Counted from the first letter of the stretch, positions 34,086 through 43,878 are shown. The stretch is DNA of 64,000 nucleotides from Blautia caecimuris (GCF_024622975.1 NZ_JANJZT010000019.1:1-64000), one strand, 5' to 3'. Notes: generated by a model not told the origin, from the sequence alone. A program made the numbers and translations.

Positions 34086-34428
34086 TTTTCTTTTCACCTG
34101 TTATATGATGCTTTCCGGCCAGATGCAGCAGAGCGCTTTCTATTTCCTGATAGCTTTTTCCCTTTGCAGATGCTCTGGCAATTACTACAATATCCAGGCC
34201 GTTACAAAATAACGGTTCATTTAAACGATAACTTTCCCTTATCAATCTGGTGATTCTGTGGCGGACCACACTGTTTCCTACTTTTTTACTTACTGATATT
34301 CCCAGACGATTCTTCATGTACTGATTTTCCAGTACGTACATCACCAGATACCGATTTGCCTTTGATGTTCCATGTCTGTAAACCTGCTGAAAATCTTTGC
34401 TTTTCTTTAAGGACTCTGAATATTTCAT
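34066..34428 (-). CDS. rnpA: ribonuclease P protein component
   Basis: A 120-residue basic protein, partner of the catalytic RNA that trims tRNA 5' ends. The [14 protein letters not shown] start and the RNR-like helix [21 protein letters not shown] (about residues 48-68) are diagnostic. ATG 34428 follows GGAGG at 5 bases; a frame starting at 34443 is less likely. It sits between rpmH and yidD. Confidence 0.94.
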   Translation of the reverse strand: MKYSESLKKSKDFQQVYRHGTSKANRYLVMYVLENQYMKNRLGISVSKKVGNSVVRHRITRLIRESYRLNEPLFCNGLDIVVIARASAKGKSYQEIESALLHLAGKHHITGEKKNEEYSD

Positions 34429-34511
34429 CTGGTCCTCCTTCAATTCTTATTCTTACAGAAATAATCCTGTATAGAAGAAAAGACCACAATACTGCGGTCT
34501 TATGTCTGATC

Positions 34512-34646
34512 TTATGCTGATAACTGCTTTCTTCCTTTTAATCTTCTTGCAGCTAATACTTTACGGCCGCCTTTTGTGCTCATGCGGGCTCTGAATCCGT
34601 GAACTTTAGCTCTTGATCTCTTCTTTGGCTGAAATGTCATTTTCAT
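34512..34646 (-). CDS. rpmH: 50S ribosomal protein L34
   Basis: A 44-residue very basic protein reading [18 protein letters not shown] and onward to GRKQLSA; the first two residues before MTFQPKK are a small extension. It belongs to the large ribosomal subunit. GGAGGTGCTTTACCT precedes the start. It is the first gene of the leftward origin-side operon and has a good promoter. Confidence 0.96.
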   Translation of the reverse strand: MKMTFQPKKRSRAKVHGFRARMSTKGGRKVLAARRLKGRKQLSA

Positions 34647-34706
34647 AGGTAAAGCACCTCCTTTATCTATTATCCAATTTAAAAATTTTCATAGAACATC
34701 ATTTCA

Positions 34707-34735
34707 ATTATATTCATAAACCCCCTGTTCGTCAA
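34707..34735 (-). promoter_or_regulatory. promoter of the rpmH operon
   Basis: On the minus strand TTGACG (34735-34730) and TATAAT (34712-34707) are separated by 17 bases, a near-consensus vegetative promoter 61 bases before rpmH. Confidence 0.8.
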
Positions 34736-34789
34736 GCTAAAAATAAGATTTTTATACAAATGGACTGCTTATTATCAGGTTTGAAAGTT

Positions 34790-35216
34790 TCTCTTACTTC
34801 CGGTTGTTTAGAATCAACATCTATATGTGGAAATCTTCAGTTTACGTAATGTTATCCACATTTTGTGGATAACTTGTGGATAACTCTGAGGATACCCTAA
34901 AAAATGTCCACATTTTTCGACTTATTTTTACACATTATGTTTAAAAATCCCTTTATTTTACAAGGATTATTACGTGGACAACTTTATACACAATCCCCAT
35001 GGGTATTTATCCACTATTTCCGGTTTTATGTAAACTTAAAGGGGATTTTCCACATCTCTCACATTATCCACATGTGGAAAAATGTGTATAACTACAATTA
35101 TTCAAATAAGGATTGCGTAAAACCTTTATTTATTATAATATATATAAGGATATTTATGTCTTTCAGACTTAATATAAACAAAAAAACACCTGAAACCAGG
35201 AACCGGGAGAGTGAAA
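34790..35216. other. oriC: oriC, dnaA-upstream part
   Basis: DnaA boxes matching TTATCCACA exactly are at 34852-34860 and 35064-35072 (plus), and 34864-34872 and 34875-34883 (minus). One-mismatch boxes are at 34984-34992, 35007-35015 and 35083-35091. An almost pure AT stretch at 35128-35160 is the likely unwinding element. It lies between the divergent rpmH and dnaA genes, the standard place for a Firmicutes origin. Confidence 0.9.
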
Positions 35217-36587
35217 ATGGATAAAGTTATAGAAAAATGGGATGAAATCCTTCAAATCGTGAAAGTTGAATATGATGTTGCGAACGTTGCCTTCAATACA
35301 TGGCTGAAGCCTTTGAAAGTATACGAGGTAAGGGACAACGTTGTCACGATCCTCGTTCCTTCTGAACAGAGTGTTCTATTAGATATTGTAAATAAAAAAT
35401 ACAGACTGCCTCTTCAGGTTACAATCTGCGAGGTTACGGGAATGGAAAGCTGTGAAATCCAGTTTATTCTTCCGGAAAATGTCCCGAAAAAAGAAATTCC
35501 TTCCTATAATATGTCTGAATCCAAATCTCTTCGCGATCAAAGATGTGAGGAAGCTCATCTGAATCCAAAATATACTTTTGACAGCTTTATTGTAGGAAGC
35601 AACAATAAATTTGCCCAGGCAGCAGCTCTTGCAGTTGCGGAATCTCCGGGAGATACTTATAATCCTCTTTTTATTTACGGAGGCGCCGGACTGGGAAAAA
35701 CTCACCTGATGCATTCCATTGCGCATTATATTATTGACAATAATGAAAACAGTAAGGTTCTTTATGTAACAAGTGAAGAATTTACCAATGAACTGATCGA
35801 GACGATCCGAAACGGAAATAATTCAGCAATGTCCAAATTCCGTGAAAAATACAGGAATATTGACGTTCTTCTTGTTGACGATATCCAGTTTATTATAGGA
35901 AAAGAGTCCACACAGGAAGAATTTTTCCATACCTTCAACAGTCTCCACAGCGCCAAAAAACAGATTATCATATCTTCTGATAAACCTCCGAAAGATATGG
36001 AAATTCTGGAGGAACGCTTCCGTTCCCGGTTCGAGTGGGGTCTGATCGCAGATATTACACTGCCGGATTATGAAACCCGAATGGCAATTCTTCATAAAAA
36101 GGAAGAACTGGACGGCTATAATATCAGCGAAGAGGTTATAAAATACATAGCCACCAATATAAAATCAAATATCCGTGAGCTGGAAGGCGCCTTTAATAAA
36201 GTAATGGCAAGTTCCAAGCTTGAAAAAAAGGAAGTCACTTTGGAACTTGCTGAAAAAGCGCTGAAAGATATCATTTCACCGGACCAGCAGAAGGAGATCA
36301 CGCCGGAATACATTATTTCTGTAGTGGCAGAGCACTATCATGTGACAACAGCAGACCTCTGCGGAAACAAAAGAAGCTCAAAAATAGTTATGCCGAGACA
36401 GATTGCCATGTATTTATGCAGGGATATCATTGATACATCACTGAAAACCATTGGAAAAAATCTCGGAAACCGCGATCACACTACAGTTATGCATGGAATT
36501 GAAAAAATTGAGAAAGAACTTCAGACAAATGACAACCTGAAAAATTCCATTGACACCCTCAGGAAGAAAATTAATCCACAGGGATAA
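35217..36587 (+). CDS. dnaA: chromosomal replication initiator DnaA
   Basis: A 456-residue initiator. Domain I begins MDKVIEKWDEILQIVK, a variable linker follows, and the AAA+ domain carries GGAGLGKTHLMHS (Walker A, about residues 157-169), LLVDDIQFI (Walker B) and the GLIADITLPDYETR sensor region. Domain IV has the box-reading motif NRDHTTVMHGIEKI. The start is ATG 35217 with GGGAG 7 bases upstream; a GTG two codons earlier is possible. It binds the boxes on both sides of its own gene. Confidence 0.97.
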   Translation: MDKVIEKWDEILQIVKVEYDVANVAFNTWLKPLKVYEVRDNVVTILVPSEQSVLLDIVNKKYRLPLQVTICEVTGMESCEIQFILPENVPKKEIPSYNMSESKSLRDQRCEEAHLNPKYTFDSFIVGSNNKFAQAAALAVAESPGDTYNPLFIYGGAGLGKTHLMHSIAHYIIDNNENSKVLYVTSEEFTNELIETIRNGNNSAMSKFREKYRNIDVLLVDDIQFIIGKESTQEEFFHTFNSLHSAKKQIIISSDKPPKDMEILEERFRSRFEWGLIADITLPDYETRMAILHKKEELDGYNISEEVIKYIATNIKSNIRELEGAFNKVMASSKLEKKEVTLELAEKALKDIISPDQQKEITPEYIISVVAEHYHVTTADLCGNKRSSKIVMPRQIAMYLCRDIIDTSLKTIGKNLGNRDHTTVMHGIEKIEKELQTNDNLKNSIDTLRKKINPQG

Positions 36588-36769
36588 TTACTTTATCCAC
36601 ATATGAAACCCGGGGTTTTACACGAAGTTATACAGTTTGAAAGTCTTGATTTTTAAGGTTTTTTTGGACTTTTTCACATATTCACAGCCCCTAAGGCGGC
36701 TAATACGGATTTTTTCTTATTTATTTTTTTAAAAAGCCATTTTCAAACAGGAAGGGAGTTATACACAAC
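36588..36769. promoter_or_regulatory. dnaA-dnaN intergenic DnaA boxes
   Basis: An exact TTATCCACA at 36593-36601 and a one-mismatch TTATACACA at 36759-36767, right in front of dnaN, flank an AT-rich stretch. This suggests a bipartite origin or DnaA control of dnaN. Confidence 0.65.
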
Positions 36770-37885
36770 ATGAAAATTATCTGTTCCAAAACAATTTTAT
36801 TAAAAAGCGTTAATATCTCTTTGAAAGCTGTTCCTTCTAAAACAACAATGCCGATTCTGGAATGTATTCTGATCAATGCCTCAACAAACCAGATCAAATT
36901 TACTACAAATGATATGGAACTGGGAATTGAAACAATTGTTGACGGAACAATTGCTGAAAAAGGAATGGTTGCTCTTGATGCAAAAATTTTCTATGAGATC
37001 ATCAGAAGACTTCCTGATAATGACGTGACCATCCATACAGATGAAAATTATGTAGCAACGATCACCTGTGAAAAAGCAAAATTTACAATTCCGGGAAAAA
37101 CAGGAGAAGATTTTGCCTACCTTCCTGTTATTGAACGGGATGAATCTCTTACTCTTTCACAGTTTACATTAAAAGAAATGATCCGCCAAACTCTGTTTTC
37201 TATTGCTGTAAACGAAAATAACCGGTTAATGACAGGTGAACTTTTTGAGATAAAGAATAATTGTCTGAAAATAGTGTCTCTGGACGGCCATCGTATATCC
37301 ATTAGACGCATGCCTCTTAAGAGAGAATATTCTGACAAAAAGATTGTCGTTCCTGGAAAGACACTTAGTGAGATCAGCAAAATCCTTTCCGGTGAGGTTG
37401 ATGATCAGGTAAGCATTTATTTTACAAAAAACCATATATTGTTTGAGTTTGATCAGACCATGGTGGTATCAAGACTGATCGAGGGAGAATACTTCCGCAT
37501 TGATCAGATGCTTTCCAGTGATTATGATACCAAGCTGTCTGTAAATAAAAAAGAATTTCTGAACTGTATTGACCGCGCCACACTTCTTGTAAGAGAAGGG
37601 GATAAAAAACCGATCGTCATTGATATCAGAGATAATAAAATGGAGCTTAAAATTGATTCTTCCATGGGATCCATGAATGAAGAGATCGATATTGAGAAAG
37701 AAGGAAAGGATATTCTCATCGGATTTAACCCGAAATTCCTGATCGATGCTTTGAAAGTTATTGATGATGAAAATATTCATATGTACCTTATGAATCCCAA
37801 GGCTCCATGTTTTATCAGAGATGATGAGGAGACATACACCTATCTGATCCTGCCTGTAAATATCAGCCAGAATCAGGCAAGATAA
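36770..37885 (+). CDS. dnaN: DNA polymerase III beta sliding clamp
   Basis: A 371-residue ring-forming clamp of three similar domains, starting MKIICSKTILLKSVNIS and ending in the conserved YLILPVNIS segment that closes the ring. It tethers the polymerase to DNA. GGAAGGGAG lies upstream of the ATG. It is followed 12 bases later by the S4 gene. Confidence 0.97.
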   Translation: MKIICSKTILLKSVNISLKAVPSKTTMPILECILINASTNQIKFTTNDMELGIETIVDGTIAEKGMVALDAKIFYEIIRRLPDNDVTIHTDENYVATITCEKAKFTIPGKTGEDFAYLPVIERDESLTLSQFTLKEMIRQTLFSIAVNENNRLMTGELFEIKNNCLKIVSLDGHRISIRRMPLKREYSDKKIVVPGKTLSEISKILSGEVDDQVSIYFTKNHILFEFDQTMVVSRLIEGEYFRIDQMLSSDYDTKLSVNKKEFLNCIDRATLLVREGDKKPIVIDIRDNKMELKIDSSMGSMNEEIDIEKEGKDILIGFNPKFLIDALKVIDDENIHMYLMNPKAPCFIRDDEETYTYLILPVNISQNQAR

Positions 37886-37897
37886 AGGAGGATCATT

Positions 37898-38104
37898 GTG
37901 GAAATCAAAATCAGAGATGAATTTATCAAGCTGGGACAGGCTTTGAAACTTGCAGGAGTTGTAGAAGACGGAGTTGAGGCAAAGTTTGTCATTCAGGACG
38001 GGCTTGTTAAAGTGAACGGTGAAGTTGACGAACGTCGCGGCAGAAAAGTGTATGAAGGGGATGTGATCTCCTTTAACGGACAGGATATAAAAGTGATCAG
38101 GTAG
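37898..38104 (+). CDS. S4-domain RNA-binding protein, YaaA/RlbA type
   Basis: A 68-residue protein made of one S4 RNA-binding fold (IKLGQALKLAGVVEDG, then VKVNGEVDERRGRKVYEGD). It is the small S4 protein commonly encoded between dnaN and recF in Firmicutes; it has been linked to ribosome assembly. The start is GTG at 37898 with AAAGGAGG upstream. recF begins three bases after its stop. Confidence 0.92.
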   Translation: MEIKIRDEFIKLGQALKLAGVVEDGVEAKFVIQDGLVKVNGEVDERRGRKVYEGDVISFNGQDIKVIR

Positions 38105-38107
38105 ATT

Positions 38108-39217
38108 ATGTATATAGAGTCTGTACAATTAAAAAATTTCAGGAATTATGAAACCCTTGAGCTGAATCTTGACAGGGAAACAAATATTTTTTACGGGGAT
38201 AATGCACAGGGAAAAACAAATATTCTGGAATCTGTATATCTTTGTGGGACAACAAAGTCTCATAAGGGAAGTAAGGACAGAGAGATGATCCGTTTCGGTC
38301 AGGAGGATGCTCACATCCGGATGATGGTAAAAAAGGATGGTCTTTCTTACAAGCTGGACATGCATCTTCGGAAAAACAAGGCAAAAGGAGCTGCAGTCAA
38401 CGGGCTTCCGGTTAAAAAAGCAAGAGAGCTTTTTGGAATTGTAAATCTTGTATTTTTTTCGCCGGAGGATCTTAATATTATTAAAAACGGTCCTGGTGAA
38501 AGAAGAAGATTTCTGGATCTGGAGCTGTGTCAGCTGGATCAGATCTATCTGTCTGATCTGGCCGGATATAATCATATTGTAAACCAGAGAAACCGTCTTC
38601 TGAAGGATATGTATGCGAATCCATCTTTGAAAGATACGCTGGAAGTGTGGGATAAGCAGATGATACAGTACGGCAGAAAGCTGATTCGCAAACGCCAGAC
38701 TTTTGTGGAAGAGTTAAATGAGATCATTTGTGATATTCACAAAAATCTTACCGGCGGTGAAGAGCTTCTTCAGGTTATTTATGAACCAAGCGCACAGGAA
38801 GAGGATTTTGAGGAGCTGCTTTTCAGAAACAGGGACAGGGATATCCGGATGAAAATGACCTCTTCAGGACCTCACAGAGATGATCTCTGTTTTCTGGTAA
38901 ATGGTATTGATATCAGGAAATACGGATCGCAGGGACAGCAGAGGACAGCCGCTCTGTCTTTGAAACTTTCGGAAATATATCTTGTAAAGAAAAAAATCGG
39001 AGATACGCCTGTGCTTCTTCTGGATGATGTACTTTCAGAGTTGGACAGCAGCCGTCAGACGTATCTTCTGGACAGTATCCATGATATTCAGACATTGATC
39101 ACCTGTACAGGCCTGGATGATTTTGTGAACCATCAGTTTCACATTAATAAAGTATTCAGGGTTGTAAAGGGTGAAGTTTTTAATCCAGTAAAAAAAGTGA
39201 ACTGTAAACAGCAGTAA
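38108..39217 (+). CDS. recF: DNA repair protein RecF
   Basis: A 369-residue SMC-like ATPase of the recFOR pathway that loads RecA at gapped DNA. It begins MYIESVQLKNFRNYETLEL, Walker A is GDNAQGKTN at residues 30-38, the signature GSQGQQRTAALSLKLSE is near residue 280, and Walker B is PVLLLDDVLSELD. Length and order are normal. A hairpin follows the stop. Confidence 0.96.
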   Translation: MYIESVQLKNFRNYETLELNLDRETNIFYGDNAQGKTNILESVYLCGTTKSHKGSKDREMIRFGQEDAHIRMMVKKDGLSYKLDMHLRKNKAKGAAVNGLPVKKARELFGIVNLVFFSPEDLNIIKNGPGERRRFLDLELCQLDQIYLSDLAGYNHIVNQRNRLLKDMYANPSLKDTLEVWDKQMIQYGRKLIRKRQTFVEELNEIICDIHKNLTGGEELLQVIYEPSAQEEDFEELLFRNRDRDIRMKMTSSGPHRDDLCFLVNGIDIRKYGSQGQQRTAALSLKLSEIYLVKKKIGDTPVLLLDDVLSELDSSRQTYLLDSIHDIQTLITCTGLDDFVNHQFHINKVFRVVKGEVFNPVKKVNCKQQ

Positions 39218-39219
39218 TT

Positions 39220-39249
39220 TTTCCCCGGAATTTATTTTTTCCGGGGAAA
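39220..39249 (+). terminator. hairpin after recF
   Basis: TTTCCCCGGAA pairs with TTCCGGGGAAA across an 8-base loop. The T run is in the loop rather than after the stem, so it may be a partial terminator. Confidence 0.6.
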
Positions 39250-39315
39250 GTTCTTTGACAAGCATAAATGCATATGTTAAACTTGTTTTAATTATGGAAA
39301 GTTGGTGAATGTATA

Positions 39316-42000
39316 TTGGATAAAGAGGAATTTCGAATAAAAGTGAGCCGTATTGACAACCTTGTAGCTCAGAAAAAATACAAGGAAGCAGTTGAGGTTG
39401 TTGAGAGCATTGACTGGCGCAGAGTAAAAAATGTTCATAATCTGTGCGTGGTTGGTGAGATTTATGCTGCAAATAAGAGATATGAGGAAAGTAAGGAGAT
39501 TTTTCTTCTGGCATATCATCGGGCGCCTATCGGTAAAAATATTTTGTACAGGCTGATCGAGGTATCTTTGAAAATGCAGGATATCGAGGAAGCGGAAGAG
39601 TTTTATGAGGAATATCTGGAGGTTGCTCCCAATGACAATACCCAGTATATTCTCAAATATAAGATCAGCAAAGCGAAACAGGTGTCTCTGGACGAGCAGA
39701 TCCGTATTCTGGAAGAATATAAGGAACGTGAGTTTACAGAGAGATGGTCCTATGAACTGGCAAAGCTGTACTACCAGAAAGGCGATATGAAAAAATGCCT
39801 GGAAATGTGCAACGATATCATTCTCTGGTTCAGCGAAGGCCGTTATGTGCTGAAAGCAATGGATCTGAAAAACCGGATGGGACAGCTTACCGGGAAAGAA
39901 AGAGAGCAGTATGAGAAACAGTTTATTCCGAATCTGACAACTGTTGATCAGATGACTCAGTCAGGGGAAGCCCGGGAAACCGGTTCTGATGCAGAGAACA
40001 AATATGAGGCTCTTCCGGATGAAGATTCTCCTGTGATTGAAAGTGTTCGCATTGATGAGAGAGATGTAAACAGTGCGGAAAGCCTTCAGGAAAAAATTTC
40101 CAAAGGCATCCGGGATATTTTTAACGGCAAAAAGAAAGAAGAGGACTTTACAAAAGAGGAAGAAGACCTTCAGGAAGAAATGCTCAGGGATCGTTTTTCT
40201 GAAAAGGAACATAAAAACGTTCCGGAGCTGGAACCGGAAGAAGTTTCTGTTCTTCAGGAAGAAGAAAATATTTCTCAGGACAGCTTTGCTGAGACGGAAG
40301 AAGCTGAGGAACCGGAAATTGATGTAAATGAGATATTTGAAGATTTTTCCGATCAGACAGTTTCACGCCTGGAGGAGGAAGAGACACTTTCTGACAGCAG
40401 TACAGAGCTTCCTCAGCTTGAAATTCCGGAATCCATGAAAAATATAGATCTGGAAAGTGATATTATGCCGGAAATTCCCAAGGCTCCGGAAGTGGTCCTG
40501 CCAGGAGCAGAAAAGAACGAGACGGAAGCAGAAATCGATTTTGACTTTAATCTGGAAGACATGATCCTTTCAGCAGCAACTGCTCAGGGAATTGAAATTC
40601 CGGATGATGAACCGAAGGCGGAGGACGTTCATGCAGCAGATCCTGACGATGAAGATTATATGACAGAAGAGGATCTTCGGAGAGCAGAAGAGGAATTCCT
40701 TAATGGTCCGGCTGGAAGAAAAGATCACAAAGATCCGGAGGAGCTTCTGGAAGAAGAGTTTGGAGAAGCAGATGAGTTTTATGAAGATGCTTCTGATGAT
40801 GAGGACGATGATTTCTACGGCGATGAATATGATGACGGGGACGATGATTTTTACGGGGAAGAATCTGACGATGAGGACGATGATTTCTACGAAGATGAGT
40901 CTGATGACGGAGATGACTTCTACGAAGAGTTTGATGACGACGACTTTTACGGAGAAGAATCCGACGACGAGGAAGATGATTTTTATGAAGAAGAACCGGA
41001 AGAGCTTCCTGTCGTAAGCCGTAATCCTATTTCAAAAAATAAATCTGCAAAAATAATTTCAGAAGAGAAGAATGCAGAGATCCGAAAACCGGATCCGGAC
41101 AGAAAAACAGTATTTAAAGAAGAGCCGGCAGGACAGAAGGCTCCTCGGAAGAAGAAAAATGTCCGTCTGAGTCAGGCTGAGGAACTGGAACGGTTTGTTG
41201 ATACCATCCGTCCTCAGGAGGCAATGGATATTATTCCCAGGGAGAAAACTCTTACAGACAGCGAGAAAAAACTGTTTACATATTTTGCAAGAGTACCTGG
41301 GCTGAGAGAGCAGCTTGTAGACGCGCTTTGCGACGTTCAGATGGCTGCTGCTGACAAAACGTCCAGAACCGGAAACATTATTGTTATGGGCGGAAGAGAG
41401 ACAGGAAAAACAAGACTGATCTCAGGACTGATTCCTGCAATATGCAAGGAACTGAATCTTGAAGCCGCCAAGGTTGCCTATGTATTTGCAGAGCAGATCA
41501 ATGGCAAAAATATTCCTGCAATCGTCAAAAAGATGGCAGGTGGTTTCCTTGTAATTGAAAATGCAAACCAGCTTAAAAAAGAAACCGTAAATCAGTTAAG
41601 CAAGGCAATGGATTTCCGCACAGACGGAATGATCGTGATTCTGGAAGACGAAAAGATCGGAATGAGAAAGCTGATGGCAAGATTCCCGAAATTTACGTCC
41701 AAATTTACATCTATGATCAATATCCCGGTATTTACCAATGATGAGCTTGTAAACTTTGCAATGGTTTATACAAGAGAACGGGGTTATACGATTGATCAGC
41801 AGGCAATGTTGGTACTTTACAATCTGATCAGTGTGAATCAGAAAGAAGATATGCCTATGAACGTAGGCGCTGTAAAGGAAATCATTGATAATGCCATTGC
41901 AAAATCTACCGGCGGAATCCGTAAACTGAGCAGAAATATTTCCAAGAAGAGAACAGATATGGACGGATATACAGTTCTCTACGAAAAGGATTTTAAGTAA
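39316..42000 (+). CDS. TPR, acidic-repeat and P-loop protein next to recF
   Basis: An 894-residue protein in three parts. Residues 1-205 are TPR-like helices (KKYKEAVEVVESIDW, ANKRYEESKEIFLLAY, IEEAEEFYEEYL). Residues about 210-600 are highly acidic and disordered, with seven FY motifs set in Asp/Glu runs between about 484 and 565. Residues about 620-894 form an AAA-like ATPase with Walker A GGRETGKT at 692-699, a Walker B-like FLVIENAN and a sensor-like region before NVGAVKEIIDNAI. The start is TTG. It occupies the place where gyrB usually follows recF. I know of no function. Confidence 0.8.
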   Translation: MDKEEFRIKVSRIDNLVAQKKYKEAVEVVESIDWRRVKNVHNLCVVGEIYAANKRYEESKEIFLLAYHRAPIGKNILYRLIEVSLKMQDIEEAEEFYEEYLEVAPNDNTQYILKYKISKAKQVSLDEQIRILEEYKEREFTERWSYELAKLYYQKGDMKKCLEMCNDIILWFSEGRYVLKAMDLKNRMGQLTGKEREQYEKQFIPNLTTVDQMTQSGEARETGSDAENKYEALPDEDSPVIESVRIDERDVNSAESLQEKISKGIRDIFNGKKKEEDFTKEEEDLQEEMLRDRFSEKEHKNVPELEPEEVSVLQEEENISQDSFAETEEAEEPEIDVNEIFEDFSDQTVSRLEEEETLSDSSTELPQLEIPESMKNIDLESDIMPEIPKAPEVVLPGAEKNETEAEIDFDFNLEDMILSAATAQGIEIPDDEPKAEDVHAADPDDEDYMTEEDLRRAEEEFLNGPAGRKDHKDPEELLEEEFGEADEFYEDASDDEDDDFYGDEYDDGDDDFYGEESDDEDDDFYEDESDDGDDFYEEFDDDDFYGEESDDEEDDFYEEEPEELPVVSRNPISKNKSAKIISEEKNAEIRKPDPDRKTVFKEEPAGQKAPRKKKNVRLSQAEELERFVDTIRPQEAMDIIPREKTLTDSEKKLFTYFARVPGLREQLVDALCDVQMAAADKTSRTGNIIVMGGRETGKTRLISGLIPAICKELNLEAAKVAYVFAEQINGKNIPAIVKKMAGGFLVIENANQLKKETVNQLSKAMDFRTDGMIVILEDEKIGMRKLMARFPKFTSKFTSMINIPVFTNDELVNFAMVYTRERGYTIDQQAMLVLYNLISVNQKEDMPMNVGAVKEIIDNAIAKSTGGIRKLSRNISKKRTDMDGYTVLYEKDFK

Positions 42001-42036
42001 CATAAAAAATAAATAACGGAAAAGGAAGTAAAGATT

Positions 42037-42915
42037 ATGACCAGACCTTATCTTGGAAATCCCAAATACACGATTGAAGTTCTTCAGAAGTATGGATTTG
42101 TTTTTCAGAAAAGGTTTGGTCAAAATTTTTTGATCGATACTCATGTTCTGGAAAAAATCATTCGGGCATCTGAAATAACAAAAGATGATTTTGTACTGGA
42201 AATAGGACCGGGAATCGGAACTATGACACAGTATCTGGCAGACTCTGCCAGAGCAGTCACGGCAGTGGAGATCGACGATGCTCTGATCCCCATACTGCAG
42301 GATACTCTGAAGGACTGGGATAATGTAAATATTATTCACGGGGATATCCTGAAAACAGATATTCAGAAGATAGCAGATGAAAAAAATCAGGGAAAGGCGA
42401 TCAAGGTAGTTGCAAATCTGCCCTATTATATTACAACACCGATCATTATGGGACTGTTTGAGAGCCATGTTCCGGTAGAATCCATAACAGTAATGGTTCA
42501 GAAAGAAGTGGCAGACCGTATGCAGACAGGTCCGGGGTCAAAGGATTACGGGGCGTTGTCTCTGGCCGTTCAGTATTATGCGGAACCGGAGATTGTAGCA
42601 AATGTGCCGCCCAACTGTTTTATGCCAAGACCAAAGGTGGGAAGCGCCGTGATCCGCCTGAAAAGACACAAAGAGCCGCCTGTTCAGGTGCAGAATGAAA
42701 AGCTGATGTTCCGGCTTATTCGCGCATCTTTTAACCAGAGAAGAAAAACAATGGCCAATGGGCTGAAAAATTCCCAGGAACTGAATTATACAAAAGAACA
42801 GGTTGAGAGCGCGATCAGCGCCTGCGGGCTTCCTCTGAATATCAGAGGAGAAGCTCTGAGTCTGGAGCAGTTTGCCGCTCTGACAAATGCATTTTGCTGT
42901 ACGGCATCCCGGTGA
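42037..42915 (+). CDS. rsmA: 16S rRNA (adenine1518/1519-N6) dimethyltransferase
   Basis: A 292-residue KsgA methyltransferase that dimethylates two adjacent adenines near the 3' end of 16S rRNA. QKRFGQNFLID is at residues 25-35, EIGPGIGTMT forms the SAM site, NLPYYITTPI is the adenine-binding NLPY motif, and FNQRRKT lies in the C-terminal domain. GGAAGTAAAGATT precedes the ATG. It follows the TPR/P-loop gene by 36 bases and is probably on the same transcript. Confidence 0.96.
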   Translation: MTRPYLGNPKYTIEVLQKYGFVFQKRFGQNFLIDTHVLEKIIRASEITKDDFVLEIGPGIGTMTQYLADSARAVTAVEIDDALIPILQDTLKDWDNVNIIHGDILKTDIQKIADEKNQGKAIKVVANLPYYITTPIIMGLFESHVPVESITVMVQKEVADRMQTGPGSKDYGALSLAVQYYAEPEIVANVPPNCFMPRPKVGSAVIRLKRHKEPPVQVQNEKLMFRLIRASFNQRRKTMANGLKNSQELNYTKEQVESAISACGLPLNIRGEALSLEQFAALTNAFCCTASR

Positions 42916-42963
42916 TGCCGCCACAGCAGAGAATGGACTGTATGACAGAAAAAAAGAGTATGT

Positions 42964-42996
42964 AAAAAGCATCCGGTGGCTGGTCGGATGCTTTTT
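42964..42996 (+). terminator. rho-independent terminator after rsmA
   Basis: AAAAAGCATCCG (42964-42975) pairs fully with CGGATGCTTTTT (42985-42996) across a 9-base loop. It ends the origin-side rightward operon. The rest of the gap to 43416 has no recognisable gene. Confidence 0.85.
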
Positions 42997-43416
42997 ACTT
43001 GAAGATTTATTAAATTTAAAAGGAAGGAGAGTTGAATACCTTTACAGGTATCCAACATATGAAAAAGAAAATTATAAAAATAATGTTGGCTGTATTATTT
43101 TTATGTGAATAGTATATCTGTAAAATATGAGAGTTTCATGTTTAAGATATGAAAAAATAATGAACGAATATAGAAAGATTTATGAATGACAGATCTGATC
43201 TGAAAGAAGGGAAAATGTTCATAAACATATTACAGCGCAGGTTTGAAAGTGTGATATAATAGCAGATGTCAGAAAAAAGATGATATTTCCAAAGGTCATT
43301 GGGAAGACATTTTGCCAGGCTGCCGGCAACGGGGCATAAGGTATTTCTGATATAATTGCAGGAAAACAGCAATGGTTTTCCAGAACATGGTTTCAGACAA
43401 AACGGAGGTAATAAAA

Positions 43417-43878
43417 ATGAAAATAAAAAAATTAAGTGCATGGATTCTTGCAGGAGCGCTTACATGTACAGCGCCTGCTGTCGTATCCGCGGATACTGCA
43501 ACAGATGCTGCGGTAGATCAGGCAGTGGACCTTTTGAAGGAGAGCGGAATAGGAGATCTTCTCTCTGATCCGGATAAGGTGGTTGACATTATCATATCTG
43601 CAATGGATTCAGTTGGACAGGCAGATGTTACTGACGAAGAGATTTCTTCTGCGATTGACACCGCAGCACAGGCAGCCGGTTTTACGTTGTCAGATTCTGA
43701 AAAAAGCACTCTGGTAAGTCTTTATAACAAGTTTAAAAATATGGATCTTGATGAAGAACAGCTGAGGGAGCAGGTCCATAAGGTATATGATAAGCTGGAG
43801 AGTCTGGGAGTTACCAAAGAGGATGTTAAGAGTATTTTCGGAAAACTGGTAGATATGGTAAAAGATATCCTGAATTGA
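43417..43878 (+). CDS. small secreted helical protein, unknown
   Basis: A 153-residue protein with a clear signal peptide (MKIKKLSAWILAGALTCTAP then a VVSADT cleavage region near residue 24). The mature part is acidic and alpha-helical, without Cys: a DQAVDLLKESGIGDLL segment, then VVDIIISAMDSVGQ, and a repeated pattern of short amphipathic helices to VDMVKDILN. I do not recognise a family with confidence. ATG 43417 has GGAGG 8 bases upstream; the frame from 43372 lacks a site. It stands alone. Confidence 0.7.
   Translation: MKIKKLSAWILAGALTCTAPAVVSADTATDAAVDQAVDLLKESGIGDLLSDPDKVVDIIISAMDSVGQADVTDEEISSAIDTAAQAAGFTLSDSEKSTLVSLYNKFKNMDLDEEQLREQVHKVYDKLESLGVTKEDVKSIFGKLVDMVKDILN

Noticed and set aside
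40703-41017. 104-codon frame within the acidic repeat
   Set aside because: It is an off-frame reading of the Asp/Glu repeat codons, giving a Met/Thr-rich artefact.
42887-43108. 73-codon frame after rsmA
   Set aside because: It runs through the rsmA terminator hairpin and lacks a binding site.
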